A stretch of 64,000 nt of DNA, from contig NZ_FYFA01000001.1 in the NCBI RefSeq assembly GCF_900188435.1, forward strand, positions 2,108,001 through 2,172,000, written 5' to 3'. Source of the DNA: Marinobacter sp. es.048. GTDB lineage: Bacteria; Pseudomonadota; Gammaproteobacteria; Pseudomonadales; Oleiphilaceae. A program made the translations under genes and the position numbers. The notes under the pieces are model-generated. The model worked only from the letters and a program-made list of their open reading frames with translations, searched no databases and had not been told where the DNA came from. Within the stretch, counting starts at the first letter, position 1. Each line of letters opens with the position of its first letter. Positions 1 through 7,911 of the stretch are shown here, piece after piece.

Positions 1-616
1 GAAACGGAGACCAGGTTTTCGTGGCAAACTTCGGTGCCTGACCGTTCTGGGCAAAGCGGTGGGATAGCGAGCCGCTGGCAAAAATCGCTACGGTGCCGTC
101 GTAGTGCTCTTCGATCGCCTTGCGCATTGCCCAGCCCAGACGGGCACTGTCATTCAGGTAGTGGGCGGTACACATTGCAGAGACCGAGATAACCTTGAAA
201 TGTCGGTCTTCGTTCATGTAGCGCATCGGAACCAGCGTGCCATACTCGGGATCGAGGGTGGTCTTGTCATGCGCCAGTGTTTCTACGCCCTGAGCATTGC
301 ATTCGGCCGCCAGGATTTTGCCGAGCTCAGGATTTCCATCATATTCAAACTTCATATTGGAAATGAAGTGGGGCAGTTCACCACTGGTGTAATTACCTTT
401 GAAGTGTTCGCCACAGTTGATGTGGTAGTTGGCGTTAACCAGCCAATGGGTATCAAAGACGACAATGGTATCCACACCCAGCTCACGGCAGCGGCGGCCG
501 ATCTCGATATGACCGTCGATGGCCGGTTGACGAAAGCCCTTCTGCGGACCGTCCAGCTCGGATAGGTACATGGAGGGTACATGCGTGATCTTGGCGGCAA
601 GCGCGAGTTTTCCCAT
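1..616 (-). CDS. hpaD: 3,4-dihydroxyphenylacetate 2,3-dioxygenase, C-terminus cut by window edge
   Basis: This is the ring-cleavage enzyme of the homoprotocatechuate pathway. It opens 3,4-dihydroxyphenylacetate between carbons 2 and 3, giving 5-carboxymethyl-2-hydroxymuconate semialdehyde, and is cytosolic and iron dependent. I translated 205 residues from an ATG preceded by AAAGGAAA; the frame stays open to the left edge. The N-terminus (MGKLALAAKITHVPSMYLSE) and the stretches FDTHWLVN (54-61) and EYGTLVPMRYMNED (124-137) agree closely with my memory of E. coli HpaD (about 283 residues). His12, His57 and His186 are candidate active-site histidines of the LigB-type extradiol fold. It is last in the leftward group, 195 bases after an MFS gene. 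That gap shows no clear copy of the HpaR-type operator, so it is probably read from upstream or from an unseen promoter. Confidence 0.96.
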   Translation of the reverse strand, partial: MGKLALAAKITHVPSMYLSELDGPQKGFRQPAIDGHIEIGRRCRELGVDTIVVFDTHWLVNANYHINCGEHFKGNYTSGELPHFISNMKFEYDGNPELGKILAAECNAQGVETLAHDKTTLDPEYGTLVPMRYMNEDRHFKVISVSAMCTAHYLNDSARLGWAMRKAIEEHYDGTVAIFASGSLSHRFAQNGQAPKFATKTWSPF

Positions 617-811
617 GACAGTTTCCTTTTGTTGTTTAGCGTTGTGAGTGCATTGGGTGACAACGTGCCTTGTTTTTGACTGTTATTGGCAGCGCCTGGT
701 TCCAACTTCTATAATCCAATTATTCTTGGCTCCTCTTTGACAGGAAATGCAGTATTCACGTTAAAAATTGCATTTTTCGGTTCTGTTTCCCGGCATTAAC
801 TGATTCTCCGT

Positions 812-2038
812 CTATTTTCCGGTGGTTTTGAGCGGGGCATGAGCCGGCTCCTTCTCTGACTCTGACAGCAGCGCCACGGCCAGGGCCGAGGCCGAGAGAA
901 GACCTGCCAGGCCGACTACCAGTGTCATCGGCAGCGGTGTGCCGTCGTGAAGGGCGCTGACCAGGGAACTTGCCAGCGCCCCGAACCCGAACTGGGTCGC
1001 CACGGCGAGTCCGGCTGCTGCCCCTGCCTGCTGTGGGTAGTGCTTTAGCAGGCTCGCCATGCAGTTGGCCCCGAGGACGCCGGTGACGCCGACATAGCCA
1101 AACAGACCGGCGACGATGGCCGTCAGCCCTCCCAGGCCCAGCAATCCGGTTACCAGAAGTGCAATGCCGGAGGCAGCCGCAATACCGGCACCGATCAGGA
1201 GCATCCTGCGTGGACCGGTCCTTCGCACCGTCCGGGCGTTAATAGTGACGAAAAGAATGATGCCGACGATGTTAAGGCTGAACAACCAGGCATAATGCTG
1301 GGGTTGGACACCGAAATAGTTGATGTAGACGAACGGTGACGCGGTGATGTAAGCAAACATGCCGGCGAAGGAGAAGGACATGCACAGTATGTATCCGAGG
1401 GCCAGGGGATGGCGGACGATCCGGAAATAAGCGGCAAAGACGCCAGGGATGCTGACGCTGCGGCTGTCTCCGGTGTTGGTTTCCGGGATCTTGAGGGCTG
1501 TTATCACCAGGACGGTACCGGCGAACACCATCAGGGCCACAAACAGGGCGCGCCAGCCGAAGATCAGCAGCAGGTATCCACCCAGCAGGGGGGCGATCAG
1601 GGTGGCAATCATGGTGATCAGGTGCATCAGCGACAGCACACGGGCGGCTTCATTGACGGGGAAGAGGTCGCGGACCACTGCCCGCCCGAGCACGGAGGCG
1701 GCCGCGCCGCCCAGGGCCTGGACGAACCGCAGCGCCACAAGCTGGTTGGCGTCGTGGGCCAGGACGCAGCCCAGGCTGGCGAGCAGGTAAAGGGAAATGC
1801 CGCCAAGGAGCAGGGGGCGGCGACCATACTTGTCCGATAGTGGGCCATAGAACAGCATGCCGATGAAAAGGCCCACCAGAAAGGCCGTGATGGTCAGTTG
1901 AATACTGCTCTCGGGGCTGGACAGGTCCTCGGCAATCTCCGGCAGTCCCGGTAGGTACATATCAATGGAAAGCGGCCCGAATGCCTGCAGGGCGGCCAAT
2001 AGCACGATCAGTTTCCGGGGATGTCGCAATGGGACCAT
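812..2038 (-). CDS. MFS transporter, Bcr/CflA (DHA1) type
   Basis: This is a 408-residue inner-membrane secondary transporter of the major facilitator superfamily, with about twelve hydrophobic segments. After the first helix (FGPLSIDMYLPGLPEIA) comes the loop signature GPLSDKYGRRPLLLGG, which is motif A of drug/H+ antiporters. I chose the ATG at 2038 because GAGGAG lies six bases upstream; an earlier in-frame ATG would add 17 polar residues and overlap the gene before it. Only ten bases separate it from the stop of the preceding MFS gene, so the two are co-transcribed. The sequence places it with the Bcr/CflA group rather than with HpaX, the usual 4-hydroxyphenylacetate permease. Inside this cluster it may export a pathway intermediate or carry the aromatic substrate; the substrate is unknown. 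Confidence 0.85.
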   Translation of the reverse strand: MVPLRHPRKLIVLLAALQAFGPLSIDMYLPGLPEIAEDLSSPESSIQLTITAFLVGLFIGMLFYGPLSDKYGRRPLLLGGISLYLLASLGCVLAHDANQLVALRFVQALGGAAASVLGRAVVRDLFPVNEAARVLSLMHLITMIATLIAPLLGGYLLLIFGWRALFVALMVFAGTVLVITALKIPETNTGDSRSVSIPGVFAAYFRIVRHPLALGYILCMSFSFAGMFAYITASPFVYINYFGVQPQHYAWLFSLNIVGIILFVTINARTVRRTGPRRMLLIGAGIAAASGIALLVTGLLGLGGLTAIVAGLFGYVGVTGVLGANCMASLLKHYPQQAGAAAGLAVATQFGFGALASSLVSALHDGTPLPMTLVVGLAGLLSASALAVALLSESEKEPAHAPLKTTGK

Positions 2039-2048
2039 GATGCTCTCC

Positions 2049-3251
2049 TCAGGCTTCTGCTTTCGTGCGGTGTTGCCGGGTAAGCGCATAATAGTGCGCG
2101 CCGAGCGCTGCTACGGGGGCCAGGCAGATGCAGGCGGCGATCGGCAGTACACCTTTACCGAGAAGCAACGGCATCAGCTGGGCAATCACGGAGCCCGTCA
2201 AAAGCTGTATGAACCCCATCAGCCCCGAAGCGGTGGCCGCCGATGTCGGTGAGCAACTGATCGCAGCGGATTGGGCGTTGGGCTGGCTGAGTCCGCGGCC
2301 GAGCGTAACCACTGCCATTGGCAGGAACAGGGAGCCGTAGCTCAGCTCGCCACCGAGCGCGAAACCGAACAGTACCAGTGCGCCGGTCAGTGAAAGCGCG
2401 TTGCCGAGCAGCATTACCTGATCGGCGCTGGCGTACCTGGCCAGTCGCGTCGACAGGAAACTGCCAGACATGAATGCCAGTGAAACCGCGAGAAACCAGG
2501 TGCCAAACAGGGCAGAGTTACCGCCCAGGCTGTCGACGATGTAGGGCGAGGTACCCATGAATATGTAGAACGCCGCAGCGATGAACGTGGTGGAGAGTGC
2601 ATAGCCAAGATAGCCTCCCGAGCTGAAGACACCCGCGTAACGCTGAATGACGGGCCCCAGTCGCAAGCTGTCACTTCTATCGCGACAGGTCTCCGGCAGC
2701 TGCAGGGCCGCAACCAACAGCGCGACAGCACCCATGCCTAGAGAAACATAGAAAATGGAATGCCATCCTGCCCAGAGGTTCAGGTAGCCGCCGAGTGTCG
2801 GGGCGATTGTCTGGGCGATGGCAATCGCCATGACGACATAGCCCATGCGGCTGGCGGCACCCTCGCGACCGTAGATGTCGATGATGATCGTGCGCGCCAG
2901 TACCATGGCAGCGCTCCCACCGAGCGCTTGCAGCACGCGGCCAGCGATCAACAGCGTGACATCGGGGGCAAGGGCTGCCAGCAGGCTCCCCGCGGTGTGG
3001 AGGACAAGGCCCCCGAGCAGGATCGGGCGGCGGCCGAAGTGGTCAGCCAGAGGGCCGGACATTAATTGTCCGAACGCCAGTGTGAACAGGTAAGCGGTAA
3101 AGCTCAGTTGGATCACCCCGACTTCGGTCCCGAGGTCCCGCACAGCGTCCGGCATCGCCGGCACGAACAGGTTGAGCGCCAACGGACTAGCCATGGCGAT
3201 CAGAGTCATCAGGGCGATGGACGGTGTGCGTGCCGGGGTGTCCGCTGGCAT
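2049..3251 (-). CDS. MFS transporter, Bcr/CflA (DHA1) type, second tandem copy
   Basis: This is a 400-residue MFS protein that resembles its neighbour in plan: first helix with LALNLFVPAMPDAVRDLG, then motif A as GPLADHFGRRPILLGG, and about twelve membrane segments. It starts 14 bases after the stop of the aldehyde dehydrogenase and ends ten bases before the next MFS start, so it is part of one leftward operon. The start has only a poor ribosome-binding site (CACCGAAAAATG), which suggests translational coupling. The two transporters may be an old tandem duplication, or they may form a functional pair. The substrate cannot be told from sequence; an aromatic acid or a toxic semialdehyde intermediate is plausible from context. 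Confidence 0.85.
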   Translation of the reverse strand: MPADTPARTPSIALMTLIAMASPLALNLFVPAMPDAVRDLGTEVGVIQLSFTAYLFTLAFGQLMSGPLADHFGRRPILLGGLVLHTAGSLLAALAPDVTLLIAGRVLQALGGSAAMVLARTIIIDIYGREGAASRMGYVVMAIAIAQTIAPTLGGYLNLWAGWHSIFYVSLGMGAVALLVAALQLPETCRDRSDSLRLGPVIQRYAGVFSSGGYLGYALSTTFIAAAFYIFMGTSPYIVDSLGGNSALFGTWFLAVSLAFMSGSFLSTRLARYASADQVMLLGNALSLTGALVLFGFALGGELSYGSLFLPMAVVTLGRGLSQPNAQSAAISCSPTSAATASGLMGFIQLLTGSVIAQLMPLLLGKGVLPIAACICLAPVAALGAHYYALTRQHRTKAEA

Positions 3252-3265
3252 TTTTCGGTGCTGTC

Positions 3266-4696
3266 TCAGTTTGGGTCGCGCACGACCAACAGGCGCAGTT
3301 CGGTCATGTCTTCAATAGCATAGCGCACACCCTCACGACCGATACCACTGTCCTTCACGCCCCCATAGGGCATATGGTCCACTCGCCAGGATGGCACATC
3401 GCCGATAACGACACCGCCCACCTCGAGTTCGTCCCAGGCTCTCTGAATCTTGTAGATATCCCGGGTGAAAATGCCTGCTTGCAGACCAAAGTCGGAATTG
3501 TTGACCTCGTCCAATGCCGCATTGAAATCGCTGAAGCTGGACAGTATCGCGACCGGACCGAATGCCTCCTGGCAGTTCACATCGGTGTCCGCAGGAACAT
3601 TTTCCAGCAGAGTGGCCTGCAGCATGGCACCGTCGCGCTCACCCCCGGCCAGTACCGTGGCGCCCGCTTCCTTTGCCTCCAGGACCCAGTCATGCAGGCG
3701 GGTGGCTTCCTTCTCGGAAATCATCGGACCGATAAAGGTGCTTTCATCCTTGGGGTCGCCATGGACCAGTCCCTTTACGGCAGAGGTCAGCTTCTCCCGT
3801 ACTTCGTCGTAGTGGGCCTCATGCACCATGATGCGCTGTACGCTGATGCAACTCTGGCCGGACTGGTAATAGGCGCCGAAGACAATACGGGCCACGGCGT
3901 CGTCGATGTCGCTGCCCTCGTCGACGATACAGGCTGCATTTCCGCCGAGTTCCAGTACGACAGGCTTTTTGCCGGCGCGGGCCTTGAGGGCCCAGCCCAC
4001 TTCTGGCGACCCGGTGAAGCTGAGCAGCTTGAGCCGATCATCTGTGGTGAACAGGTCAGCACCGTCGCGGCGGCACGGCAGGATGGAAAAAGCCCCTTTG
4101 GGCAGATCGGTTTCAGCCAGGACTTCACCAATGATCAGTGCGCCGATCGGCGTCAGGCTGGCGGGTTTCAGGATAAAGGGACAGCCCGCTGCCAGTGCGG
4201 GAGCCACCTTGTGGGCTGCCAGGTTCAGCGGGAAGTTGAACGGCGAGATGAATGAACAGGGTCCGATGGGGACGCGCTTCCACATGCCCGTGTAACCCTC
4301 GGCACGCGGGCTGATGTCCATCGGTACCACTTCACCACCGATACGCACCGCTTCCTCGGCGGCAATGCGGAAAGTGTCGATTAGCCGGGTAACCTCGCCA
4401 CGGGCATCCTTGATCGGTTTGCCGGCCTCAATGCACAGTGCCTCGGCCAGTTCCTCGAAGCGTTCCTCGAAACGCTTAACACAGTGGGAGAGGATCGCCT
4501 GACGCTTGAAGGCCGGCAGCTTGCGCATTGGCTCGGCTGCGTCGGCTGCGGCCTCTATCGCCTGATCGATGGCTTCGGCATCGGCCAGTGCCACGTGGGT
4601 TGCCACTTCACCGGAATACTTGTCATGAACGGGCAGGAGGTGGTTCGGCGATACTGGCGTGTTGGCGAGGAAGTACCGATAACTTTCTTGAAGCAT
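3266..4696 (-). CDS. NAD(P)-dependent aldehyde dehydrogenase, likely succinate-semialdehyde dehydrogenase
   Basis: This is a 476-residue aldehyde dehydrogenase superfamily enzyme. The catalytic pair is visible as Glu249 in LELGG and Cys283 in SGQSCIS, and FNFPLN at 153-158 matches the cofactor-binding stretch. It belongs to the lactaldehyde/phosphonoacetaldehyde/GapN-like branch, not to the HpaE branch found at 6358-7893. The lower homoprotocatechuate pathway ends in pyruvate plus succinate semialdehyde, and no other gene here would oxidise the latter, so a succinate-semialdehyde dehydrogenase role fits best; this is inference from context. It is first in a leftward operon with two MFS genes and hpaD, behind a promoter carrying two HpaR-type operators. 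GGAG lies 11 bases before the ATG, which is rather far. Confidence 0.88.
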   Translation of the reverse strand: MLQESYRYFLANTPVSPNHLLPVHDKYSGEVATHVALADAEAIDQAIEAAADAAEPMRKLPAFKRQAILSHCVKRFEERFEELAEALCIEAGKPIKDARGEVTRLIDTFRIAAEEAVRIGGEVVPMDISPRAEGYTGMWKRVPIGPCSFISPFNFPLNLAAHKVAPALAAGCPFILKPASLTPIGALIIGEVLAETDLPKGAFSILPCRRDGADLFTTDDRLKLLSFTGSPEVGWALKARAGKKPVVLELGGNAACIVDEGSDIDDAVARIVFGAYYQSGQSCISVQRIMVHEAHYDEVREKLTSAVKGLVHGDPKDESTFIGPMISEKEATRLHDWVLEAKEAGATVLAGGERDGAMLQATLLENVPADTDVNCQEAFGPVAILSSFSDFNAALDEVNNSDFGLQAGIFTRDIYKIQRAWDELEVGGVVIGDVPSWRVDHMPYGGVKDSGIGREGVRYAIEDMTELRLLVVRDPN

Positions 4697-4746
4697 TACG
4701 AGGTCATCTCCACTTGGAAGAGGGGGCGGACGTGCTGTTCGAATTT

Positions 4747-4794
4747 AATTAACATGTTAAATAATAACCTAGTTAATATGTTATCTAATGTCAA
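4747..4794 (-). promoter_or_regulatory. promoter of the aldehyde dehydrogenase-MFS-MFS-hpaD operon with two HpaR-type operators
   Basis: On the minus strand a -35 TTGACA (4794-4789) and a -10 TAGGTT (4771-4766) are 17 bases apart. One 16-base inverted repeat, AGTTAATATGTTATCT (4771-4786), fills the spacer. A second, AATTAACATGTTAAAT (4747-4762), has a perfect 12-base core (TTAACATGTTAA) and covers the expected start of transcription. Their centres are 24 bases apart. The same motif occurs at the hpaH, hpaF and hpaR promoters. Binding by HpaR is inferred from this pattern and from the MarR-type repressor gene next door. Confidence 0.72.
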
Positions 4795-4834
4795 TGTCGT
4801 CAAGTCCGGGAGGCAGGCCCTCCATGAGGGGGTT

Positions 4835-5257
4835 TCAGGGCTTCACGTTACAGAGTTTGTTCAGCAACTCTTCCAGCGTTCTCATGTCTTCCTGCGAGAA
4901 ACGCTCCGCCATCTCTTGATAACGTGCCTCAATGCGCGGGCTCATGCTGGTGAACATGCTTTTGGCTTTGTCAGTCAGGCTGATCAGGATTCGGCGCTGA
5001 TCTTCAGGTGATTTGCGACGTTTTATGTAACCCTGTTGTTCCAGCCGGTTGATGATTCCGGTGAGGCTCGGACTGAGTATGCAGCACAGTTCAGCGAGCT
5101 GTTTCGATTCCAATTCCTCGAATTCATTGAGTGCCCGGATAACGCGCCATTGCTGTTCGGTAAGGGGGATTTCCTGAAGCAGGGGGCGGAAAAAGGCCAT
5201 GGCAGCCTCTCGGGCCTTGAGCAGCCGGAGGGGAAGCGAATCATCAAACTTGCGCAT
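4835..5257 (-). CDS. hpaR: homoprotocatechuate operon repressor HpaR, MarR family
   Basis: This 140-residue winged-helix protein is close in size and sequence to E. coli HpaR: SLPLRLLKAREAAMAFFRPL at the N-terminus, LTEQQWRVIRAL (32-43), ILSPSLTGIINRLEQQGYI (the recognition helix region) and DQRRILISLT in the wing. HpaR proteins repress the meta-cleavage operon and release DNA on binding a pathway substrate such as 4-hydroxyphenylacetate or homoprotocatechuate. The gene lies between hpaA and the aldehyde dehydrogenase, and has its own likely promoter carrying a variant of the same operator, so autoregulation is probable. A 138-base gap with a separate promoter follows it. Confidence 0.93.
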   Translation of the reverse strand: MRKFDDSLPLRLLKAREAAMAFFRPLLQEIPLTEQQWRVIRALNEFEELESKQLAELCCILSPSLTGIINRLEQQGYIKRRKSPEDQRRILISLTDKAKSMFTSMSPRIEARYQEMAERFSQEDMRTLEELLNKLCNVKP

Positions 5258-5326
5258 GAATTGGATTACCTTTAGTGGTCCGGTCTCTGGCGATCTGGCT
5301 AGCCATATAAAAAAGTAGCAATGGGC

Positions 5327-5355
5327 TATTTTATTAATGTATTAAGGAATGTCTA
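5327..5355 (-). promoter_or_regulatory. likely hpaR promoter with embedded HpaR-type operator
   Basis: On the minus strand TAGACA (5355-5350) and TAAAAT (5333-5328) form a -35/-10 pair with a 16-base spacer; the -35 overlaps the hpaA stop codon. The spacer holds the dyad TTAATGTATTAA (5334-5345), with the same TTAA-N4-TTAA core as the other operators but less conserved flanks (5 of 8 symmetric positions). The matching placement argues for autoregulation. Confidence 0.5.
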
Positions 5356-6273
5356 CTGTGTTCCGCGCACCGCTGTTTTCTTGCGGAATTGCTGGGTGGT
5401 CATCCCGGTGTGCTTCTTGAAGAAGCGTGAGAAGTAGGCAGGATCAGAAAAACCAAGATGGAAGCAAATCTCGTTGCTGGAAAGGTTGCTGAAAATAAGC
5501 AGGCGCTTGCTTTCCTGAATAACCCGGTCGTGAATCAGCTTTTTAGGGGATCTGTTGGCAATGCGCTGACAGGTCTGGTTCAACCGGCTTTCCGAAATCG
5601 CCATTTCCATGCTGTAGCGAGGCAGATGCCACTGCTCCTGGTAGTGTTCTTCGATCATATCGGTGAAACATCGGAACAGCCGGAGATCCTCGCTGTTGAC
5701 GGTTCTGCTCGCGGACCGTTTGAAAGAGAGTCTGGCCAGGCGGATCAGTAACAGCCGGACCAGACTCTTGAGTGCCAGTTCCTTTCCCATTTGATCCGAG
5801 GACCATTCCAGCTGGATATCCTCCAGGATACCGGCCAGCAGTGCCCACTGGGTTTTCTGCTCCCCGGGCAGCCGGTCCCGTTCCAGGCAGATACCTTCAG
5901 TGAGGCTGGTATCAATGTCCCGACCGACATTGTCTTGCATCAGTTGCCATACAAGGGACTGGTGAATCGTCAGTACGTGTCCACGGGCGCTGGGATCCGT
6001 GCGGAAGGAATGGGGAATGGAGGCCGGCGTGCAGAAACAGCTGGGGCCGGTTACCTCATAGACCTTGTCATCAATATGGAAATCGATCGTACCGCGATCA
6101 ATATAGTGGATCTGGACATACTGGGCGTGGCGGTGCACCGGCATGTCGCGGCCATAGAAATCAGCCAGATTTTCCAGCACATCGTAATGTATGGGCGCAT
6201 CGAGATAGCGCCTGTCGTAATCCTGTCCCAGGATGATGTTGGGAATCCATTCGGTGTGATTGGCTTCGCTCAT
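5353..6273 (-). CDS. hpaA: AraC-family activator HpaA
   Basis: This is a 306-residue AraC/XylS regulator with an N-terminal cupin sensor and a C-terminal double helix-turn-helix. Close matches to E. coli HpaA are FYGRDMPVHRHAQYVQIHYI in the cupin and, in the DNA-binding part, ESRLNQTCQRIANRSPKKLI and NEICFHLGFSDPAYFSRFFK. In E. coli HpaA responds to 4-hydroxyphenylacetate and activates hpaBC, which are not in this window. I chose the ATG at 6273 because it aligns with the family start; a TTG start at 6357 would add 28 residues without family support. The gene follows hpaE by 84 bases, so it may be co-transcribed or have its own promoter. Confidence 0.9.
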   Translation of the reverse strand: MSEANHTEWIPNIILGQDYDRRYLDAPIHYDVLENLADFYGRDMPVHRHAQYVQIHYIDRGTIDFHIDDKVYEVTGPSCFCTPASIPHSFRTDPSARGHVLTIHQSLVWQLMQDNVGRDIDTSLTEGICLERDRLPGEQKTQWALLAGILEDIQLEWSSDQMGKELALKSLVRLLLIRLARLSFKRSASRTVNSEDLRLFRCFTDMIEEHYQEQWHLPRYSMEMAISESRLNQTCQRIANRSPKKLIHDRVIQESKRLLIFSNLSSNEICFHLGFSDPAYFSRFFKKHTGMTTQQFRKKTAVRGTQ

Positions 6274-6357
6274 AGGGCGAATATAGCAAAAGTCCGAAAG
6301 GGCCGGAGCCCCGTGCCGCGGCATGGGGCTCCGGCTGCTTCGGTCTTGAGCCTGCAA

Positions 6358-7893
6358 TCAGCCTTTGCCAAGCTGCGGAACCCGGTGGGTCCCGTGGGCG
6401 ATGCAGACGTTCTTGGTTTCCATGTAGAAGTCGAAGCTCCAGTCACCGCCGTCGCGGCCGATACCCGACATCTTGATGCCTCCGAACGGAGAGGGCAGGT
6501 TGCGGTTGTTTTCGGAATTCACCCAGAGCATGCCAGCTTCGACGTGCTTGGCCATGCGCATGGCGCGGCCGGTGTTTTCCGTCCAGATATAGCCGGACAG
6601 TCCGTATTCCGTATCGTTGGCGATCGCAACGGCTTCCTCTTCGGTATCAAAGGTGATGGTGGTCAGTACCGGGCCGAAGATCTCTTCCTGTGCGATGCGC
6701 ATCCTGCTGGTGGCTTCGGTGAACAGGGTTGGCTCCAGATAGTTGCCGGCCGGGTCCAGGTCGCCGCGCGCCTCTGTGATGCGCTTGCCGCCCACGGCGA
6801 TGTTGGCGCCGTCCTCTTTGGCAATGTCGAAGTAGCTCGAAACCTTGTCGTAATGCTCCGTGTGGACCAGCGGACCGACTTCGGTATTCGGATCCAGCGG
6901 GTGACCGACTTTCAGATTGCGTACTCTCTGTTCCAGTGCGGCGAGGAACTTGTCACGAATGCCGCTCTGGATCAGTAGACGGCTCGAGGAAGTACAGCGC
7001 TGACCGTTGAGGCTGTAGATCATGAAAACGACTGCATCCAGCGCCCGCTCGAAGTCGGCGTCGTCAAACACGATGACCGGGTTCTTGCCGCCCAGCTCGA
7101 AGTGCATGCGTTTAAGGCTGTCGGCACCCTGGCGCATAACGTGGGAGCCGGTGGCGGATTCTCCCACCAGTGCCACCGCCTTGATGGCAGGGTGTTCGGT
7201 CATTCGCTTGCCAACGCTCTCGCCGAAGCCATTGACCATGTTCCAGACTCCCTTGGGCAGCACTTCATCGGCGATTTCTGCCAGGATATGCGCACTCAGG
7301 GGCGTCAACTCGGCCGGCTTGTGGACAACGGTACAGCCCGCCGCCAGCGCCGGCGCGATTTTCCAGGTCGACAGCATGAATGGTGTGTTCCAGGGCGTGA
7401 TGATGCCCACGGGACCGATCGCCTTGCGGACGGTAAAGTTGGTGTGTTCCTGTTGCTGAAGGGCAAGGCCGTCCTGGGCTTCCGGTGCCTTGTCGGCGAA
7501 GAATCGGAAGTTGGCCGCGCCGCGTTCGGCTGCTTTTTTCATGAAGCGGATCGCCTGGCCGCAATCCATGGATTCGACCAGGGCGATTTCGTCGGCCCGC
7601 TCGACCAATCGGTCGGCAAATTTATTCAGTAATCGCTTGCGCTCGGCGCCCGGTGTGGCCGCCCAGGCTTCAAAGGCATCCTCGGCTGCCTTGCAGGCCG
7701 CATCCATATCGTCCGTGGAGCCGGCCATGATCTTGCCAATGGCGCTGTTGTCGGTCGGCGTGATGTTGTCATACTCTTTGCCGCCGTTACCCTGGGTGAA
7801 TTCGCCGTTGATGTAATGGCCGGTGGTGGTGTTCCTGAAGCGCTCCAGGTAGCGCTGGGCACGTTCCAGGTTGGTCGCGTTGGTATCGCTCAT
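6358..7893 (-). CDS. hpaE: 5-carboxymethyl-2-hydroxymuconate semialdehyde dehydrogenase
   Basis: This enzyme oxidises the ring-cleavage product of HpaD to 5-carboxymethyl-2-hydroxymuconate using NAD. It has 511 residues (E. coli HpaE 488), with catalytic Glu266 in FELGGKNP and Cys300 in NGQRCTSS; TPWNTPFMLSTWKIAPALA (166-184) and the C-terminal METKNVCIAHGTH are typical of HpaE and separate it from the general aldehyde dehydrogenase at 3266. The N-terminus is about 20 residues longer than in E. coli. GGAGAAC lies before the ATG. It is fifth in the operon hpaH-hpaI-hpaG1-hpaG2-hpaE-hpaA, 18 bases after hpaG2. Confidence 0.96.
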   Translation of the reverse strand: MSDTNATNLERAQRYLERFRNTTTGHYINGEFTQGNGGKEYDNITPTDNSAIGKIMAGSTDDMDAACKAAEDAFEAWAATPGAERKRLLNKFADRLVERADEIALVESMDCGQAIRFMKKAAERGAANFRFFADKAPEAQDGLALQQQEHTNFTVRKAIGPVGIITPWNTPFMLSTWKIAPALAAGCTVVHKPAELTPLSAHILAEIADEVLPKGVWNMVNGFGESVGKRMTEHPAIKAVALVGESATGSHVMRQGADSLKRMHFELGGKNPVIVFDDADFERALDAVVFMIYSLNGQRCTSSSRLLIQSGIRDKFLAALEQRVRNLKVGHPLDPNTEVGPLVHTEHYDKVSSYFDIAKEDGANIAVGGKRITEARGDLDPAGNYLEPTLFTEATSRMRIAQEEIFGPVLTTITFDTEEEAVAIANDTEYGLSGYIWTENTGRAMRMAKHVEAGMLWVNSENNRNLPSPFGGIKMSGIGRDGGDWSFDFYMETKNVCIAHGTHRVPQLGKG

Positions 7894-7911
7894 GATTGTT
7901 CTCCTGAAGGC

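Noticed and set aside
104..565. Forward open frame of 153 codons at the left edge
   Set aside because: It lies wholly inside hpaD on the minus strand, whose product I can align residue by residue.
617..811. An HpaR-type operator before hpaD
   Set aside because: There are isolated TTAA strings but no TTAA-N4-TTAA dyad and no paired promoter elements.
5353..6357. hpaA starting at the TTG at 6357
   Set aside because: The extra 28 residues (rich in Arg, Ser and Pro) have no counterpart in E. coli HpaA, and the ATG at 6273 aligns better.
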